Positions 27,251 through 43,160 of a stretch of DNA of 64,000 nucleotides are shown piece after piece (within the stretch, counting starts at the first letter, position 1; every line of letters begins with the position of its first letter). Location of the stretch: the NCBI GenBank assembly GCA_019321725.1, contig CM033107.1, positions 1,443,001 through 1,507,000 of the forward strand, written 5' to 3'. This stretch comes from Paulownia fortunei (lineage: Eukaryota; Streptophyta; Magnoliopsida; Lamiales; Paulowniaceae). The notes below the pieces were generated by a model. The model did no database searches. It saw only the letters and a list, made by a program, of their open reading frames with translations, and was not told the DNA's origin. Both the position numbers and the translations under genes were made by a program.

Positions 27251-28326
27251 AGTCTTTGCACAAAGGGCAAATCAGTCACACTACTAACTCCCAGTTTCGA
27301 AAAAGGAAAAGAAAAAAGAAAATAAAAATCTCACTTTTCCACATTGTCCGATCCCATCTCAACCGTGTAACATTATCGCAATCGTCCGCATCAAATAGCA
27401 CACTAGAAATAGGAGGGAAACAATATAAGCCGTTGATCTCTCTTTCCGCAGATATAAAATCCCTCTCTAGGGCTAAAATTTCCTCACACGCTCTGCCTCT
27501 CTCTCTCATCGATCGAGTGTAGATATTTTTCGCTCGATCGGTTCTTGATTTCCTGTTTCGCCTCGCAAATTTCAAGGTAATTTTCTTCTTCTTTTCTTTT
27601 TTTTTTTTTGGAAAGTTTAGATCTCTTTTTACATTTGCTTGTCCCTAATTTTTCTTATTTTTTGGTGCTTTTAGATCCATGTTACAGATATTGATTTTGA
27701 ATATTCGATTCTTTTAAATTGAGTTATGAGTTTTTACTGTTGTGAATGTGCAAATGCTGGTTGATCGATATATTTATTATATGTTCCTGAAATTTTTGAA
27801 AATTAAAATTTTTTCCCATCATTTCTACAGTGATTTAGTATCGCATTGCCTCTCAGTGAATGTGGTTTCTCTATTGTGAAGGGTGCTACGAAAATCTGCA
27901 GATCCGGTTGAGATCTTTGAAAGTTTTAATATATAATGTGATTTTTAGCGTTTTTGATCCACTGTAAGATCTACGAAGAAAATCATATTTTGATTCAGGT
28001 ATTGTAATTTGATGCTATGTCGATATTTTTTTTTCCTGCAAATCTTAGTACTTTTTTGGTTCTTGTTGATTAACTGTTGATTTTATTTCCTCAATTTTAT
28101 ATCATAGATTTGGCTGCCTGTAGATGATTCTAAGTGACAAGTTTTTTCAAAATTTTACGATATGAAAGAAATTTAGTATTTCCCCTTCAAGTTAGTATGA
28201 ATTCTAGTTGGTCTTCCTATATCTTTTAATTAATGACTATTTATAATAAAACAAAATTTCAACCTCAGTGATAGTTGTACAAGATTCTTTTATTGGTTCC
28301 TAATATTTTTCTCAATTTATAGGAAA
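27251..28326 (+). promoter_or_regulatory. Beta-tubulin core promoter, leader exon and leader intron
   Basis: A TATAAA box lies at 27453-27458, followed by CT-rich sequence typical of plant transcription starts (start guessed near 27480-27490). The leader exon ends at 27576 before the donor GTAATT. The acceptor AG at 28321-28322 leaves four bases before the ATG at 28327, giving a leader intron of about 746 bp (27577-28322). Leader introns that boost expression are known for some plant tubulin genes; enhancement here is an inference. Confidence 0.65.
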
Positions 28327-30717
<2,391 letters not shown>

Positions 30718-32830
30718 GGAAAACAGACCTTTGTGACTCCCCTATCTGATATGCTTTTCCTATTCTTCATTCAGTATGTAATTGGAAATTCTTGTATCTG
30801 TGTTTTGTGTTGGTTATATTTCTGCCGTGTGAGGTCTGAAAACTAGCTAGGTTTCTGGACTCTCATTTTAGTAGTAGCCACAAGAAAGTAGGGGAGGGGC
30901 TATGATTACCATTGGGTACATGTGAAGTTCATGATTCTGTTGTATGTTTGGTTCTGAGAGCTATTGTCATTTTTATAATTAGTCCAATTTCTGTTTATGC
31001 CATGTGTTTTAACTACATTATTAACGTATGAAAGCACCATGTCCTGCTTTAAGCATATGGATGTTTGGATTGCTATGGCAGTTATTAATCAATGATATAG
31101 CATTAGGAGTAGTTTGGCTAGGTCTTCTTGAACAGCAAGTTACAAGTCCATGCAGGTGTCTTGGGTGTTGGCTGCATTGATTAAGGATTATCCATACAGC
31201 ATTCCTGCTCAGATGTCACTTGGTAATAACATCAGCTGGTGCTCTGTGCTTGAAAAACATAGTAATGAAATATTTGAGAGAGATCCTCTGAGCCAGTGGA
31301 AAACATGGTTAAGTTGTACGAGTCTCAGGCCATGTGCTTTATGATAGAATTTGCATGTGCAACAATGTGCTGTAATGGGATTGCTGCTTCTGACTTCTTT
31401 AACAGACACTGACAATATTCCTTTCATGCCTCTTTGTCACAATTACTTGGAATTAATTTTGACATACCTGAGCTGGATCCAAGAAATGGTGGTGCACTTG
31501 GTCAGGCAGCAGCCTTTTCAGTATTTATTCTTTATTCAACTATCTTTGCCATATAAATTGATTGTAGTAAATTTGCAATAATCACGATTAAAAAGGAAAT
31601 TATTACAAAGAAAAACCAGAATAAACTAGTGTAAAAGACAGAAATGTAATGGGTTGTGAAATCTAAACAAAAAATGAAATGATAAGTCTTTTTGTTAATT
31701 GATAATTCCTATGATGTTTTATTGGAATCCAATTGTGTGAGCTAAATCTTCAAGCTCCATCAAAAGTGTTTGTAATTTGACTCCTGTCAATATCTACCAA
31801 GAACATGGGCCTCATCCTAGGTTAAGGGGGGGGGGGGGGGGGGCGCTAGTGAGTTGTTGGATCTTTCCCTGGGTTTTGGGCTGATATTTCAATTAATTGG
31901 TTCTAAACTGGGCTAGCCATTTTTAACTTAATTATGTTCTGTAACCGTCATGGTTGGGTTGGGGTATAGGCCCATAAACTTATACTTCATCCACCCAATG
32001 CATGTTGAAGTCAAGATTTAATTTGGTCGAACCTCTTCGAAAGTCGATTTTTCTGCTATTAAGTGGATTCTGAAACTGCATGGATTTATTATGTTTGAGT
32101 ATAATTAGTTGAGTTCTACCAATTGGATTTGGATTAGAATTTTCCGTAATTCTTCGACAAAATTAAGCGTTGCACAAATCTATGTAAAAATTAATTGTCA
32201 ACTACAAAGTTAAGCTTGACTTAAATAATTCATTAAATTCTATATTTAATTTTTCTTTTAATTCATATATTTTTTATTTCTCTTCTACCTCTTATCTCTA
32301 TCACCATCTTCCATAATATTATTGTAATTTATTAAAGAAATCAGTCTCTCTCATATTGCCAAGTGCATGCCGGCCCTTTGCCTCAATTTATCCTAATTAA
32401 CACAATAATTAATAGTACTAATAAATGATTATACCCTAACCCCCCCCTCCCCCAAAAAATAAATAAAATAAAATAAAAAAGAACAAGTGCTTCTTGATGT
32501 CGGCAAAACCCAATATCAAGATGTTCATAGGCCCACACACATGCACAAGTCAAAAGCATTGGATAACATTTACCAACACTACTTTGATCCCTCTCAATTA
32601 TGAAATTGAAACTAGTCGTAAAAGTTTTGGATCATTCAAAATTATTGTATTATAAAAGATAGAGTGACAAAAAAAAATATTCATCTTTTATAATATAACG
32701 ATTTGTGTTGTAATTGCATTATTTGTGTTGCTAAGTCAAATGATCCCTTTTTGTACTCTCTTTTCAAACCAGGGTAGGCAGATACATTATTACAAAGAGA
32801 AGCAAGATATATGGAAAAGCCCTTATTTCA
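30718..32830. other. Beta-tubulin 3' untranslated region and intergenic DNA
   Basis: The first few hundred bases are probably the 3' untranslated region of the tubulin gene. Beyond that no gene is supported; the frames at 31150-31344 and 31351-31581 show no domain. A G18 homopolymer lies at 31826-31843. Confidence 0.55.
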
Positions 32831-33559
32831 ATGATGTGCAATGGCGGATTTGGGGGGGGGGGGGGGATTTAAATTTTTACCCCAATCCATTAAATTATTC
32901 CAATCACCCCTCGAATTTTCATAATTCTTTTTCAAATATGTAAATTTAATAAATATAAAGATGTTCTAAAATTATTTCTAAACTTTTATTTTTTCAAAAA
33001 ATTCAGGTAATGAAATTTATTATTGATACAAAGTTTTAAAATGTATTTATACTAACTTTCAAAATTTATCATGATTTTGTTTCTAAAAATATAAATATTT
33101 TAGTCAAAAAATACTTCTTATTGTAATTTTTTATTTTTATTTTTAATTTTTAAACTTTACTAACAAATTAGGAATAATATTAATCTATTTAAAAATCTTA
33201 TTGTAAGTAGAACTCGAATGAGTGACTGTAGTAGATATAAAAATTATTTGATTTGATTAATGGTTATGAAATAATGTTCAAATTCTTGTAAATTAATTTT
33301 TATTTTGTGTTTGATTAAATTAGAATTGATTAATATTTTCGTTTATAATTAATTTTTATTCAAATTCTTATGCAGTTATAATAGACATAAAATATTTATG
33401 TATAACTATAATGTATTATATTTATATTTATATTTAGTTTCTAATAATTAGTTAAGAAAATTCAATAAAAATTTAATTATATATATAAAAAAATAATAAT
33501 TTGACAATCGAATCTCGCCATCCCTATTCTAAAATGCTGGCTGTGCCCCTGATGATGTG
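32831..33559. mobile_element. Non-autonomous hAT-like DNA element with 8-bp target duplication
   Basis: The element spans 32839-33551 (713 bp) between perfect 8-bp direct repeats ATGATGTG at 32831-32838 and 33552-33559. Its left end is CAATGGCGGATTTGG. The reverse complement of its right end is CAGGGGCACAGCCAGC. Both are diverged forms of the CAGNGGCGGAGCCAGG terminus common in plant genomes. An 8-bp duplication is the hAT superfamily signature. The interior is AT-rich with no transposase frame, so it would depend on enzyme from elsewhere. A G15 run sits at 32852-32866 inside the left end. Confidence 0.75.
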
Positions 33560-34300
33560 GGAGAAATGAACAAGTCAAGAATATTTAATTTTCATTTTTA
33601 TTTCTAGTTCATCGCTTTTTATAAAAAAAATATGATAAGAAATTATTCGAATTACGACCCACCGGTCATTTTTTTTTTTCATCACATCACAAAAACAATG
33701 TAATTTTCAGGACCATTATATGGTCCTTTTCTTTGTTTTAACTTTTTTTTTCAGTAAGCACAAAAGAAAACAAAACCCAAATAAAATTTTTAAATATGGT
33801 TGTTGCTGCATAACTTATGACTACTGAGAATATATTATAATTGGACTCATGAAATTTATGAAAGAACAAATAATATTTGCATAACATTAAAATCATGTTT
33901 CGTGTGCAAAAAATGGTCATATAAATCAAGAAACTTTGTTCCTTAATAGTCAAAACTTTCATTTCCTTATTATTGGCTTCTATATATGTATTGGAAAAAA
34001 ATTATGAATGACTGCAATACATTTATTAAAGTATAGCAACTTTCATAATGCATGTGAAAGTATTGCAGTAACATTTTGGTACAAGAACACAAGAAATAAA
34101 ATTTTGTTTCAATCAATCCACATTGTTCACATGTCTCCATGAATTGCAATGAATGTGACTATTACTCTTAATTAAGAAAAATAATTCCCAAACTATTACT
34201 ATTTCAATATATTTTTCATGTCATTATTGGATCAATTTGACTTTAATATCATTATTGGTCTATATTTTTACTACTATTTTGTTTTTGTGCACTCATATTA

Positions 34301-34343
<43 letters not shown>

Positions 34344-35983
34344 AGTTCCTTCACAATCTTTGGCAATGAATCCCATTGTTTTTTCTTTTTCAAATTTCAC
34401 TTCATTGAAGACAAAAAAGTGAGAAATATTATTCTGCAAATTCACTTTCTTCTATTAAATGTTGAGAATACAAACAAAGCATAATATAGAAAAGAAGTAA
34501 TGAATTCCAACAATAAATATTTGTCCACATGGCAATACATGTGGCATTAAGAGTAATAATATGGAAAATATTTTTGAACGAGTGGTAATTATTTGGAATT
34601 AATTTTTTTAGAGTAATATTTAGGGGAAAAGTTCCGCATGTAACATGAGTTTCTTAAAATTAAGAATGAGAAATTTTAGTGCTTTTTTTTTTTTAAATTT
34701 TTATAAGAGGTGTTTTTAATGAAAACTATAAAAAAGGATATAGTTTTTATATAGATGTTTTTGTCTCAAATTATTTTTATGTACAATTTGAATCCATGGA
34801 TTTAAGTGAGAAAAATTATTTATTTTCTCGCTTCAAATAATGTAACTTTGTGCCTTATATTTTAAAGTTTTTATTTTTTCTTTACTTTTTCTTCACTTAA
34901 ATTCAGATCCAAATATAGCATTACGTTTATGCCAATTATTTCACAATTGACTCTATTTTAATTTTAACTTTCTATAACTATTTTAAGGTTAATTTTATAA
35001 ATTTAACTTTTATTTAGAACTTCGTATTCAATTAACTTGGATACGTTGAATACTTGGATATGTAACAACATTTTTTCTTGGTAGACATAATACAACATTT
35101 TCAATATTTCGGAATATATTTTAGGTAAAGCGATTGGAGAAAGTATCAAGGATGATAGTATGTTTGGAAGTTTTGTTCGAAAAATAAGATATGTAGATTT
35201 TGAGATATTTTTTAAACAGCAAATATGTTGTTAATACTATTTATTGTGGTTAGTCAAAAAAAAAATTCAATTATAAATATTTTGTCAATATAATTTTATT
35301 ATATCTTAAGAGAATAAAAATATATTTTCGAAACGTTAATCCCAAACTCATTTTTCATTCTGAAAAAATATATATATATATATTTTTTCCCGAAGATTCT
35401 TGTGAAACTCAAATGGTTCCTAAGATCTAATCAAAATCGTGTAAGAAAATAAATAAACAAGACTTACGTTCATTTTGAAAATTTGACAGGGATACAGTCA
35501 TAAAATATGTCATATACACAAATCATCAATGTCTGTCGTACTCATAATTATAGTGAAAATTCTATACCAATATTTTCTGGTAATATAATCTATCTTGTAA
35601 TCATATAAGAACTCGTCGTTTTCAAACCAACATATAAAAGCAAATGAAGCCACTATTGATGATGGAAGACAGCAAACTTAGAAGCATTATGGTATTGATG
35701 GAAATATTGCTATACTTTTTCATCAATTATGTGTTGTATTGTTGCCATTGCTTTCTTTTTGAATAGTTTTTTTTTTTATTGTAAAATTTATTACATAGCA
35801 TTTATTGTTACCACATATATATTTTGTGAATCGAATTTTACACGTGGCTGACAATTGATGTAATATAAAATAAGATACAATATGATTTGCAATAGAAATT
35901 TATATCCACTATCTTTCACTTAAACTCCGAAAAATTCTTACTTATCTACACGATTAGTCGTACAATGTGCTGATATGATATGA
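33560..35983. other. AT-rich intergenic DNA
   Basis: No gene is seen. It contains an (AT)n microsatellite at 34304-34340. The remainder is low-complexity A/T sequence. Confidence 0.6.
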
Positions 35984-36283
35984 TCTGCGCAAGTCAACTT
36001 CTTGCGCCTTACATGTTTACTAGCCCGTTGACTCACACACATGTCAGACTCCTTGGTTCGTGTTTCAAGACGGATCGAATGGAGAGCCCGCTGGCCAGCA
36101 CCGGGAGCACATAGTTACCGAAGCATGCCGGAGGTGTGCGCTGTCCGTCACGATCGGGGTGACGGCATTCCATGAGCAAAACAACTACTCGGGTTTTGGC
36201 CGCAATCTCAATCCGCGCTAGTCCGCCCCGAGTCGATCAGTGAACCGACGAGAATGTTTAGTGTTGAACATCCGATATTAATA
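35984..36283 (-). pseudogene. Decayed 25S rRNA gene fragment
   Basis: The reverse complement reads as the 5' third of plant 25S rRNA. Recognisable blocks in sense order include GATCGACTCGGGGCGGAC, CGTCTTGAAACACGAACCAA, GGAGTCTGACATGTGTG, GAGTCAACGGG and GTAAGGCGCAAG. Many differences from the canonical sequence look like C-to-T or G-to-A changes, as expected of a methylated, non-functional nuclear copy. Only about 300 bp is present and the edges run into A/T-rich DNA, so it is a dispersed fragment, not a working rDNA unit. Confidence 0.93.
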
Positions 36284-39200
36284 AATATTTTTTCATTATA
36301 TTTTTCAGTACGCACATGTATAAATGAGTGTATGTAAGTAGTGATGAGGTAAAAATTCTTAATTTTAGAAGGACGAGACAAATATTTTGATTTATATATA
36401 ACTGAAATTTCAAATTTAAAAAGATAAAATTTTATATTATAATTTACATATAAAATTTGAATAGTTGTTTGGTTGAAAAATATAAGAATAGGAGGGTACC
36501 CTTATCCTTATTACAATCTCATATGGAGATTTGGCAACAGAAGAGAGTATATCTATTGCCCATTACCAAAAACTTGCAAAAAAGCCAATAGAAAAATATA
36601 TATATATATATTTCCAAGCCTGAAATTTGAATTCGTATCCTTACTTCTGATTTTTTTTGGAGATAAAATAAAGAAATATAGTATTGTAACAAGGAAATGG
36701 TCCACCTAATTTTATGTGTGGCCAATTTTGAAATTATGTTGCCTTGTTCTATAATTGGTTTGAAAAATGGAATTTTTTTCTTAAATTCGAATTCTAAAAC
36801 ATAGAGAACGAGGAGCCACAAAATCTGAAAATCAGTCAACCATACAAGAAAAGAAATTTTTTAATTGAATTGTTAGAAAAATTGTGTGGACTAAATCTTA
36901 GGAGGATGTACTTATTCATTATTACCTAACACCCTATTTGGTACAAGGATTTTGGTGAAAAAACAAAGAAAATACTGAAGAAAACAATTTTGATTGTTTG
37001 GTTGCTACGAAAAATACTAAGAAAAATAAAAATTAGAAAAATTTCATGTAGTTGAGGACATAGAAATAAAATTCTTTGAATTTTTTAAAGTAACTCGAAT
37101 AAAATTTTTATTGGAATCTGTGTATATCTTTATAAATAGTGATGTGAATGTAGCAATTTATTTTTAAATTTTATATCTATTTTAGTAAGATTATATTATA
37201 CTAAGTTGTTTTTCTATTTTTTAAATAGATATATAAGCTTATTAGATAACATATTTTTTATTTATGATTTTCACACATAAATGTATTATTTTTATAAAAT
37301 AATAAAAAATTATGTATCGAAATATTCCTGGATTAATAGTGAATTTTAATGACGAACTTTATTATATACACGAGATTTTATCAATTTTAATTTATTTTGA
37401 ATAATACCTTCAAAAACTAATGAATAATTTTCAAATTCTAAATTTATTATTGTGATTGAGGACAACTCACGTGCTTGGTTGTAACCAATGTTTTGAAAAT
37501 CGAATCGAATCGCATCGACTGGTTCAACCGATACAATCGAAAATCGAAGGCCGGTACAGTTTGATTAGGCATATATAATCGAATTTTCGATTTAACCGGT
37601 TAACACTGGTCAAAAACATATCAAATTGGTCAAACTAGTTTGACTGAATTTTATTTTTTAAAAAAATTTAAATTTGATATTTTATTATATTTATGTGCTT
37701 ATTTGAATTTTGTATTTTATTATATGTTTTTTCAGGTACTTATTTTTTTTTTCACATTTAAAATACATTACATGACAACTAGTATATTATATTATCATTT
37801 TACATAATATAATAAAAAAATATAATTAATTTTCATTAGATCGGTCCAACTGACGGTTGAAATGGTCCGACCGATTGAACCACTAATCGATTGCAAGAGC
37901 GATTTGGTCATCGATTCACTTATGAAAATATTGATTATAACATCTAGATAATTGTAGTTATTGTAAAATTTTCATGTTAAAATATATAAAAAAAATAGGA
38001 AAGCTTCAAATTACAAACTTTTTTATGTTAGAATTGTAAAAAAATAATTAAAAAGACAGATAGGAATGGTAAAAACAAAAAACTTTTAAACAACGATAAA
38101 TACCAAAAATAATCTTGAATAACTGAGTAAAAAAAGCGACCTTTTTGAGTAACATTAAAGGCCATATGCTTATAAAGATGTGTTGCAATGTGTGTGAAAG
38201 TAAGAGGCTCAACATTTGTAGGCCTTTAAAGAATTGAGAGGGTTTTGGAGGGGGGGGGGGGGGGGGGGTTGGGGTTAGCATGTGTGTCCAAATCAAATAG
38301 CATAATTTTTTTATATGATTATTTTTTAAATAATAATGATAATAATTTAGTCATTTTTTGACAATTTAACAAAAATAACATTAGATAATGTAGTACAGCT
38401 ATTGCTATAAACATTAAAATGGTCAAAACCAAATGTGATTAATTTGTTTGAAAATTAAACAATTTGAATTTGACTTTAAAATAGCAATAAACAATAATTT
38501 GGAGACAAAAGGGAGTATTTTTTTTTTTGTTGAATTATTCAGAATGGAGGGGGCTTGGGGTCAACAATAATTCATGGATACATGACAAGAATTGGTCAAT
38601 TTCATGCGCGTGACCTCCAGTAGGGGACCCCATTGGACTGTTTTTCAAAGATTAAAATTAACTTATTAATCAATATTCAATAATTATACATTAAATTCTA
38701 TGTCAAAATGATATGAAATTTATATATTAACTAAATAGATGTCACACTATAGTTTAACAAATCCGACACCGTAATTATCATTAGAGCAAATTGCAATTTA
38801 CCTACCAACCCACATAATTGAAAAATTATTATACCATATTTTATTATAATTTTGTATTGCATCTTATACTACATATTATAAACGTACAACACGTATATAT
38901 TAAAAAACTATCTTATGATCGTAGCTTGCATATGCAGTCTGCAATATAAAATGCAACGTAAAATTACAATAGAAGATCTACCTATTATTGTATTCAAGTT
39001 TAAATGCTTTAATGTAAGTAACATTAGCATCAATTATTATTGAAATGTACTTAATTATATGCAAAATGTGTCCTCCCAAGTCTGTCAAAAGGGTAAAAAT
39101 GAATGTTCAAAGAAATAGTCATGAACTTGGGGAGGACAAATTTAAGGCTCCATAGCAGCACATTGCCATGCTCTCCTAAATGATCAACTATGTCTGTGCT

Positions 39201-39385
39201 ACAGCTGCTAATTTATACGATACGGGGCAAAATCCTGCTCTTCCGATCAATCGCTGGGAATTCTCAGTTCCCAAGCTGCTAGAGACTATATTAATCGGGA
39301 CGTTAGCAACATCATTCCACTCCACTTACTGGTCAAGGTGGAAGAAACTGAGGATTATTAAAACTACATTGAGTAACTACAGAAA
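36284..39385. other. AT-rich intergenic DNA and MED26 3' flank
   Basis: No gene is seen. It contains a hAT-like element at 37478-37941 (separate entry), a partial palindromic-repeat remnant near 36928-37120, and a G19 homopolymer at 38250-38268. The last 250 bases or so (about 39130-39385) are likely 3' untranslated region of the minus-strand MED26 gene. Confidence 0.55.
37478..37941. mobile_element. Second hAT-like non-autonomous element
   Basis: The body is 37486-37933. The left end CAATGTTTTGAAAATCGAAT and the reverse complement of the right end, CAATATTTTCATAAGTGAAT, are imperfect inverted repeats. Flanks GTTGTAAC (37478-37485) and ATTATAAC (37934-37941) match at 6 of 8 positions, compatible with an aged 8-bp duplication. 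Interior CCGGTT and CCGACCG blocks belong to a well-known plant repeat type. No coding capacity. Confidence 0.6.
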
Positions 39386-42300
39386 CTACCGCCGTCCATG
39401 TGCCCATTGCTTATGGTGGTTGCCAGGCCTCATTTGCTGGTTCCTCTGGGCAAGACTCTGCTTGGGGAGATCATGCAACTCCACAACTTGTATCGTTCTC
39501 TGCTTCTTGGCTGTTGGAGAAGGACAAGAAAGTCGAATCAGATGAAATACCATAATTGTCACAGATAAGAAACTATATGGTAGTCCATTTGATTTACTAT
39601 GCAAGTTGTCGACTAATGTAGATGTAGTTGCAAAATTCGAATATGCTAAATGATGATGTGTATTTGGAGTTCAAGGTAGGGCAAACTTACCGTTCTCAGC
39701 TTCCTGATAGCGCTCCTGCAGTTTCCTCTTAGCAGCCTCTAATTTCATCTGAACAGAAGCCTCATTCTTACAATTCAACTTCTGATAGAAGGAAATTAAC
39801 AGCAGTAAGATAACGATCAAATAGAAAGTACACAACGATATCTCCGTATTCAATACTCACCTCCTGTTGATGAGGAGTTGGTTTCTTCTGAATTGTGCCT
39901 TTATCAGATTTTTGTTGAACCTTCATCCCATTGTTAAACTTTGGTGGCACGGCTGGTTTTGGTCTCCTGGTGACAGATTCACCACTGGGAGGCTTTGGTC
40001 TACCCGGTCCAGATTCACCATTGGGAGGCCTATTCGGTTGACAGGGAGGGGCTTGTTTCTTCAACATGGATTCCTGATTTCTCTTGTGGTCACCCTTCCA
40101 GTCCTTTAGAGAATTGCTTGAATCATTGGGGCTCTCAAACTTCCGTTTAGGGATGTCTGTTTGTTCAGGTCTCCGCTTTCTGCCATTTTCTCGGTTCTTG
40201 TTGAATTCCCCACTGTTTTGAGGATCTGAAACAACATCCCCAATTAAAATCATAAATCTCTTTTCTTTCTTAGTGGGGAATTCGAAGAAAGAACCGAATA
40301 GCAAAAGCGAAAACAAAAAGAGTACGAAGCTTAGGACAGGGAAGAAACTCACTTCCATCATCATCCATGCCATCAAAGAACTTTGTCAATCACGATTGAG
40401 GAACACAACATAAGGAAATCTAAGTCAGTCCATAAGCAAAACATCCCAAGTCGAGAACCTTGTAAACAAGAAAGAGAAGATATGACACCTGTGACAACTC
40501 CATTGAAGCAGGAGTAGCAAAGAAAGCTCCTTCATCCAGAGGAGGAGATGGAAGCCCTTCCTCTTCTTCAACAACAGATGTTTTCACAGATTCTGTTGTA
40601 ACTTCTGCACCTTTAAGATGTGATTGAGTAATTCATTAAATTTTCAATTCAGATAGAAACAGCAAGTTCTAGAGTCTGATCTTGGTAAAAACTACATCAA
40701 GTTAAACTACCTGCAATGGCTGATGTAGCATTAACCCACTCATCAACCATGATTTTCCAATTCCTGCATTTCAGAGCAAGGGATCAGACAGTCAGCAACG
40801 AAATTTTCTAGTTTAAAATACCTGAGCATATATCTATGTTTCCCAGTCACTTGAGGAATGGACAACTAAAGAAACAAAAGGAATTAAATTATGATCAAAA
40901 TACTCACACAGCGGATCCAAGTTCAAAAGTAAAGAATAACTAATTGGGGAGACAAAACGTTTTCTGATTATTTTTCTAAATCACTACATAAGAATAAAGC
41001 AATGAAAGGAATTACTGGAACCAAAGAATTAATCCAGTTTTTATTCAAAAGATGATTTTAGGGTTGTACGAATATTGAAAAGACTTTTTTATCAAGCTCT
41101 GGCCTTCGAATATCTAGCATGGCCTAAGAGGAGCAACCTGATTGGATAATCAAGTAAATACACTGCAACGTGTCCGATACTTATTTATGCTATCAAATTC
41201 TTTCTTTTTAGGCCAACACAATATATACCTAAGAGAAATCTGTTACGGTTACATATATACGGATGTCACAGCATTTTCGAATAAGTAAATCAAGTTACAC
41301 TAACTTCCGCTTCAAGAAACATAACTACAGAGCTACGAGTTGAGAGTCCGTACTCAATTAATGTCCTAACAAGATTCCGAATTTCCTTTGATCCATGCTT
41401 CCTCAGAGCATTAACAGCTTTTCCAATCTCCGTTGCCTGAAATAGAAACAAATCAGTTAAGAACGGTTATCGCAAAATGTGGAACAAGACTAGAGAAGCA
41501 GAACCGCTTCTAAAACAACCAGCAAAAATGATATACAAACAGCAGGAATCTTAGTTGAACCTTCAGAATCTCCACAGACAAAGGCATCAGCTGAAGCCGC
41601 CTCAGTGAATCAAACAACAACTCATCGGACTGTCAAGAAACAAAAAAGAGGCAATAATCAAAACCAGAAAACTGCACATAAACCAAAACAAACATAGCTA
41701 TCGGTTCAAGTATAAACCCCAACTATCACAAGGAAGCAACACCAGTTCCAAAATCTATCAACATTACAAAAACAAACAGGAACATTTACAAAAAAAGTAA
41801 GAATGGCAACATTCTTGTGTTCATTTAAGAATGCCTTACGGCAGAATATCACTAGTAAATGTGAAAAACTGATAACAATAGACCAGAAGGCAACCTACTG
41901 GACCAATCCAATTACAAGTAAAGCATTTCAAATCCATTCACATAAACTAAAAGACCCCCATCTGCACAGTGATGAAAAAAAAACATCCCATTACAGCTCA
42001 GTTTGGATCCAATTCAACAGTAATGAATATAAAACAAACCTCTTCTTCACTGTTGTCAATGATTTCTTTGATCCTCAAGACCTCTTCAAAAAACTGAGAC
42101 TCCTCCTCAATCTCATCTGTCAGTGCTTCAGCATCTCCAGAACTGTCATCTCGAACCTGATTCACATTCATCTCCATAACCTCTCTATGATCATCATCAT
42201 CTCTACTGCCATTCACCTTGCTCTCTTTTGTATCTTTACTTCCTCCAGCCTCTATCCCACTTTTGTACTTATCATCATCACCTTTTTCTAAACCATCAGC

Positions 42301-42516
42301 ATTAGGCACAGCCAATTCAATTCTGTCACAGCCAAAACACTTGGTCACTTTACAAGTGAATAGCACCTCAGCAATTCGATCCCTCTTCAGTTTGAAGTCA
42401 TAGGGGCAATCAGAAGCAGCAACCATGATTGCATGCTCAATTATATTAAAGATATCAGAATTCACACCCCTGAAATAATCCCTCCATTTATCAAGGCTCA
42501 CTGAAGTGTTGGCCAT
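39386..42516 (-). CDS. MED26: Mediator complex subunit 26 (MED26), complete nine-exon gene
   Basis: MED26 is a Mediator subunit that links transcription factors and elongation factors to RNA polymerase II in the nucleus. Exons on the minus strand are 42516-42040, 41629-41561, 41436-41354, 40763-40711, 40610-40489, 40380-40353, 40225-39861, 39781-39691 and 39510-39386. All are GT-AG with consistent phase, giving 470 aa. Evidence is the N-terminal block WRDYFRGVNSDIFNIIEHAI (residues 11-30), an acidic linker, the TFIIS N-terminal (LW) domain over about 130-225 (DSLRRLQLMPLSVEILK, ATEIGKAVNALRKHGSKEIR, IMVDEWVNATSAIA), the motif PSPPLDEGAFFATPASMELS, a basic Pro-rich region and the conserved end LHDLPKQSL to WAHGRR. 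It resembles the Arabidopsis MED26B type. No lesion is seen. Confidence 0.96.
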
Positions 42517-43160
42517 GGTGAAAACTCAATCCGATTTCCCAAAGCCCTTTATTAAAATAGTTCCCAGATACTAAACAAAAAAAAAAGGGTCTTCCTTATT
42601 TGTTAAAAAACGATCTTGATGATACCCGGAAACCAAAGACTGGATTATTTTTCAAGGGAAACTCTTCTTGAAAAAGTTTGGTTCTTTTTCCTTATCAGTT
42701 CTGACCCAAGAATTTTGATGGGCTGATGGAAAAAATATATAAAAATCAGTTAACCTATTGATGATCAGAGATGACTAGGAATTCTAAACAGGGATAAAAT
42801 TCAACTAGAAAAATTTCTTAAAAAAAAAAAAAAGAACTCTAAATAAATCTGTAAGCTACTCCAAGAATTCTTTTAGACAGACCAGAAAAGAAGTAATAAT
42901 CTAAAAAGGGTTTTATTCATGATAACGGAAACTGATATATTCCATGGAAAATCAATGGAGAAATCCAGAGAAAAGTTATGTGCCAATTGAGGGAATTCAG
43001 AGAAGAATATATGTCAAAAAGTAATGATAGATATTCTCTCTCTGTTTCTCTCTCTAGAATGCAATACAAAGGTGCTGCTAAGTGCTAACAAAGGAGAAAG
43101 AGACATTATTGCAGGATTTTGTTTCATTCTTTTTTAGAGTTCAATTGTTTTCCGAGTTCT
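42517..43160 (-). promoter_or_regulatory. MED26 5' flank
   Basis: The less AT-rich stretch upstream of the start codon probably carries the promoter and leader. A short CT-rich patch at about 43034-43060 may mark the transcription start region. No clear TATA box or leader intron was picked out. Confidence 0.35.

Noticed and set aside
27256..27575. Open frames on both strands around the beta-tubulin TATA box
   Set aside because: They overlap the promoter and leader exon and have no family signature.
31150..31581. Two open frames downstream of beta-tubulin
   Set aside because: Short, no domain, and within the probable 3' untranslated or intergenic region.
39180..39545. 121-codon plus-strand open frame
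   Set aside because: Overlaps the last MED26 exon in antisense and shows no domain.
41803..42291. 162-codon plus-strand open frame
   Set aside because: Antisense shadow of MED26 exon 1 and its adjacent intron.
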